A DNA stretch of 64,000 nt from Bacillota bacterium (GTDB taxonomy: Bacteria > Bacillota > Negativicutes > Sporomusales > Sporomusaceae): assembly GCA_017889705.1 (NCBI GenBank), contig JAGGAB010000022.1:1-64000 (forward strand). Direction: 5' to 3'. Positions 63,944 to 64,000 of this stretch are shown here, in pieces. Positions within the stretch are counted from its first letter, which is position 1. Every line of letters begins with the position of its first letter. The position numbers were made by a program, and so were the translations under genes. The notes under the pieces were generated by a model. The model worked only from the letters and a program-made list of their open reading frames with translations, made no database searches and was not told the DNA's origin.

Positions 63944-64000
63944 ATGCTGGCCATTACCGATAAAGAATTCACACAACTGGCAGGGTATATTAAACAAAAT
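63944..64000 (+). CDS. cheR: CheR protein-glutamate methyltransferase (start only)
   Basis: Nineteen codons are visible, reading LAITDKEFTQLAGYIKQ, the usual N-terminus of CheR, which methylates chemoreceptors. GGTGAG stands before the ATG. The gene runs off the window; the assignment rests on this short stretch and on its place in a che operon. Confidence 0.7.
   Translation, partial: MLAITDKEFTQLAGYIKQN

Overview
The window looks like chromosome of an endospore-forming, diderm Firmicute of the Negativicutes (Sporomusaceae-like: Sporomusa, Pelosinus or relatives). Three things point there: the Bacillus/Clostridia-type housekeeping block speA-tmk-yaaR-holB-ricT-trmN6-rsmI-abrB-metG-tatD-yabE-rnmV-ksgA followed by the sporulation protease gene yabG; outer-membrane-type genes (a CpaC/RcpA secretin and an AsmA/TamB-like protein); and anaerobic acyl-CoA chemistry with a ferredoxin-domain EtfA. 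I see no rRNA, tRNA, CRISPR array, insertion sequence or prophage. Assignments rest on reading motifs and gene order, not on database searches.

Layout. (1) 1-11.5 kb: a minus-strand operon of CoA-transferase, thiolase, acyl-CoA dehydrogenase, EtfB and ferredoxin-EtfA, a membraneless chemoreceptor, a disrupted GntP permease, a divergent SDR gene and a PAS-PAS-AAA+ sigma-54 activator. Three well-spaced -24/-12 promoters tie CoA-transferase, gntP and SDR into one sigma-54 regulon, probably for a short-chain (hydroxy)acid such as 3-hydroxybutyrate. (2) 11.6-18.4 kb: a 1058-residue STAND-ATPase/winged-helix/BTAD regulator, an alpha/beta hydrolase with an MFS carrier, and an amidohydrolase. GTAACT direct repeats with an exact 11-bp period stand just upstream of the -10 of both target units, the geometry of SARP-type activator sites. 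(3) 18.4-20.6 kb: amtB-glnK with a long structured leader. (4) 20.7-25.9 kb: a GntR regulator, an ATC-hydrolase-family gene, a CyuA-like L-cysteine desulfidase, an MFS carrier and a second membraneless chemoreceptor, then corA. (5) 27.3-37.6 kb: a Tad/Flp pilus locus (cpaB, cpaC, cpaE, tadB, flp, tadE, tadG, tadA, tadC, DUF192) interrupted by a DegS-like kinase. (6) 37.6-40.2 kb: a secreted protein of unknown function and an AsmA-like protein, divergent. (7) 40.3-56.5 kb: the housekeeping block, with an ABC transporter and a glycosyltransferase added. (8) 56.6-58.4 kb: an orphan N6-adenine methyltransferase next to yabG. (9) 58.5-64 kb: a TetR gene leading a cheY-cheA-cheW-mcp-cheR operon.

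Three genes (gntP, the sigma-54 activator, tadB) carry internal losses with a frame change, at places where the families are continuous; either the genome is decaying here or the assembly is imperfect. A short repeat family with a CGGC-GCAA-GCCG hairpin occurs at three unrelated intergenic sites (about 1.8, 31.7 and 52.9 kb), twice in tandem.
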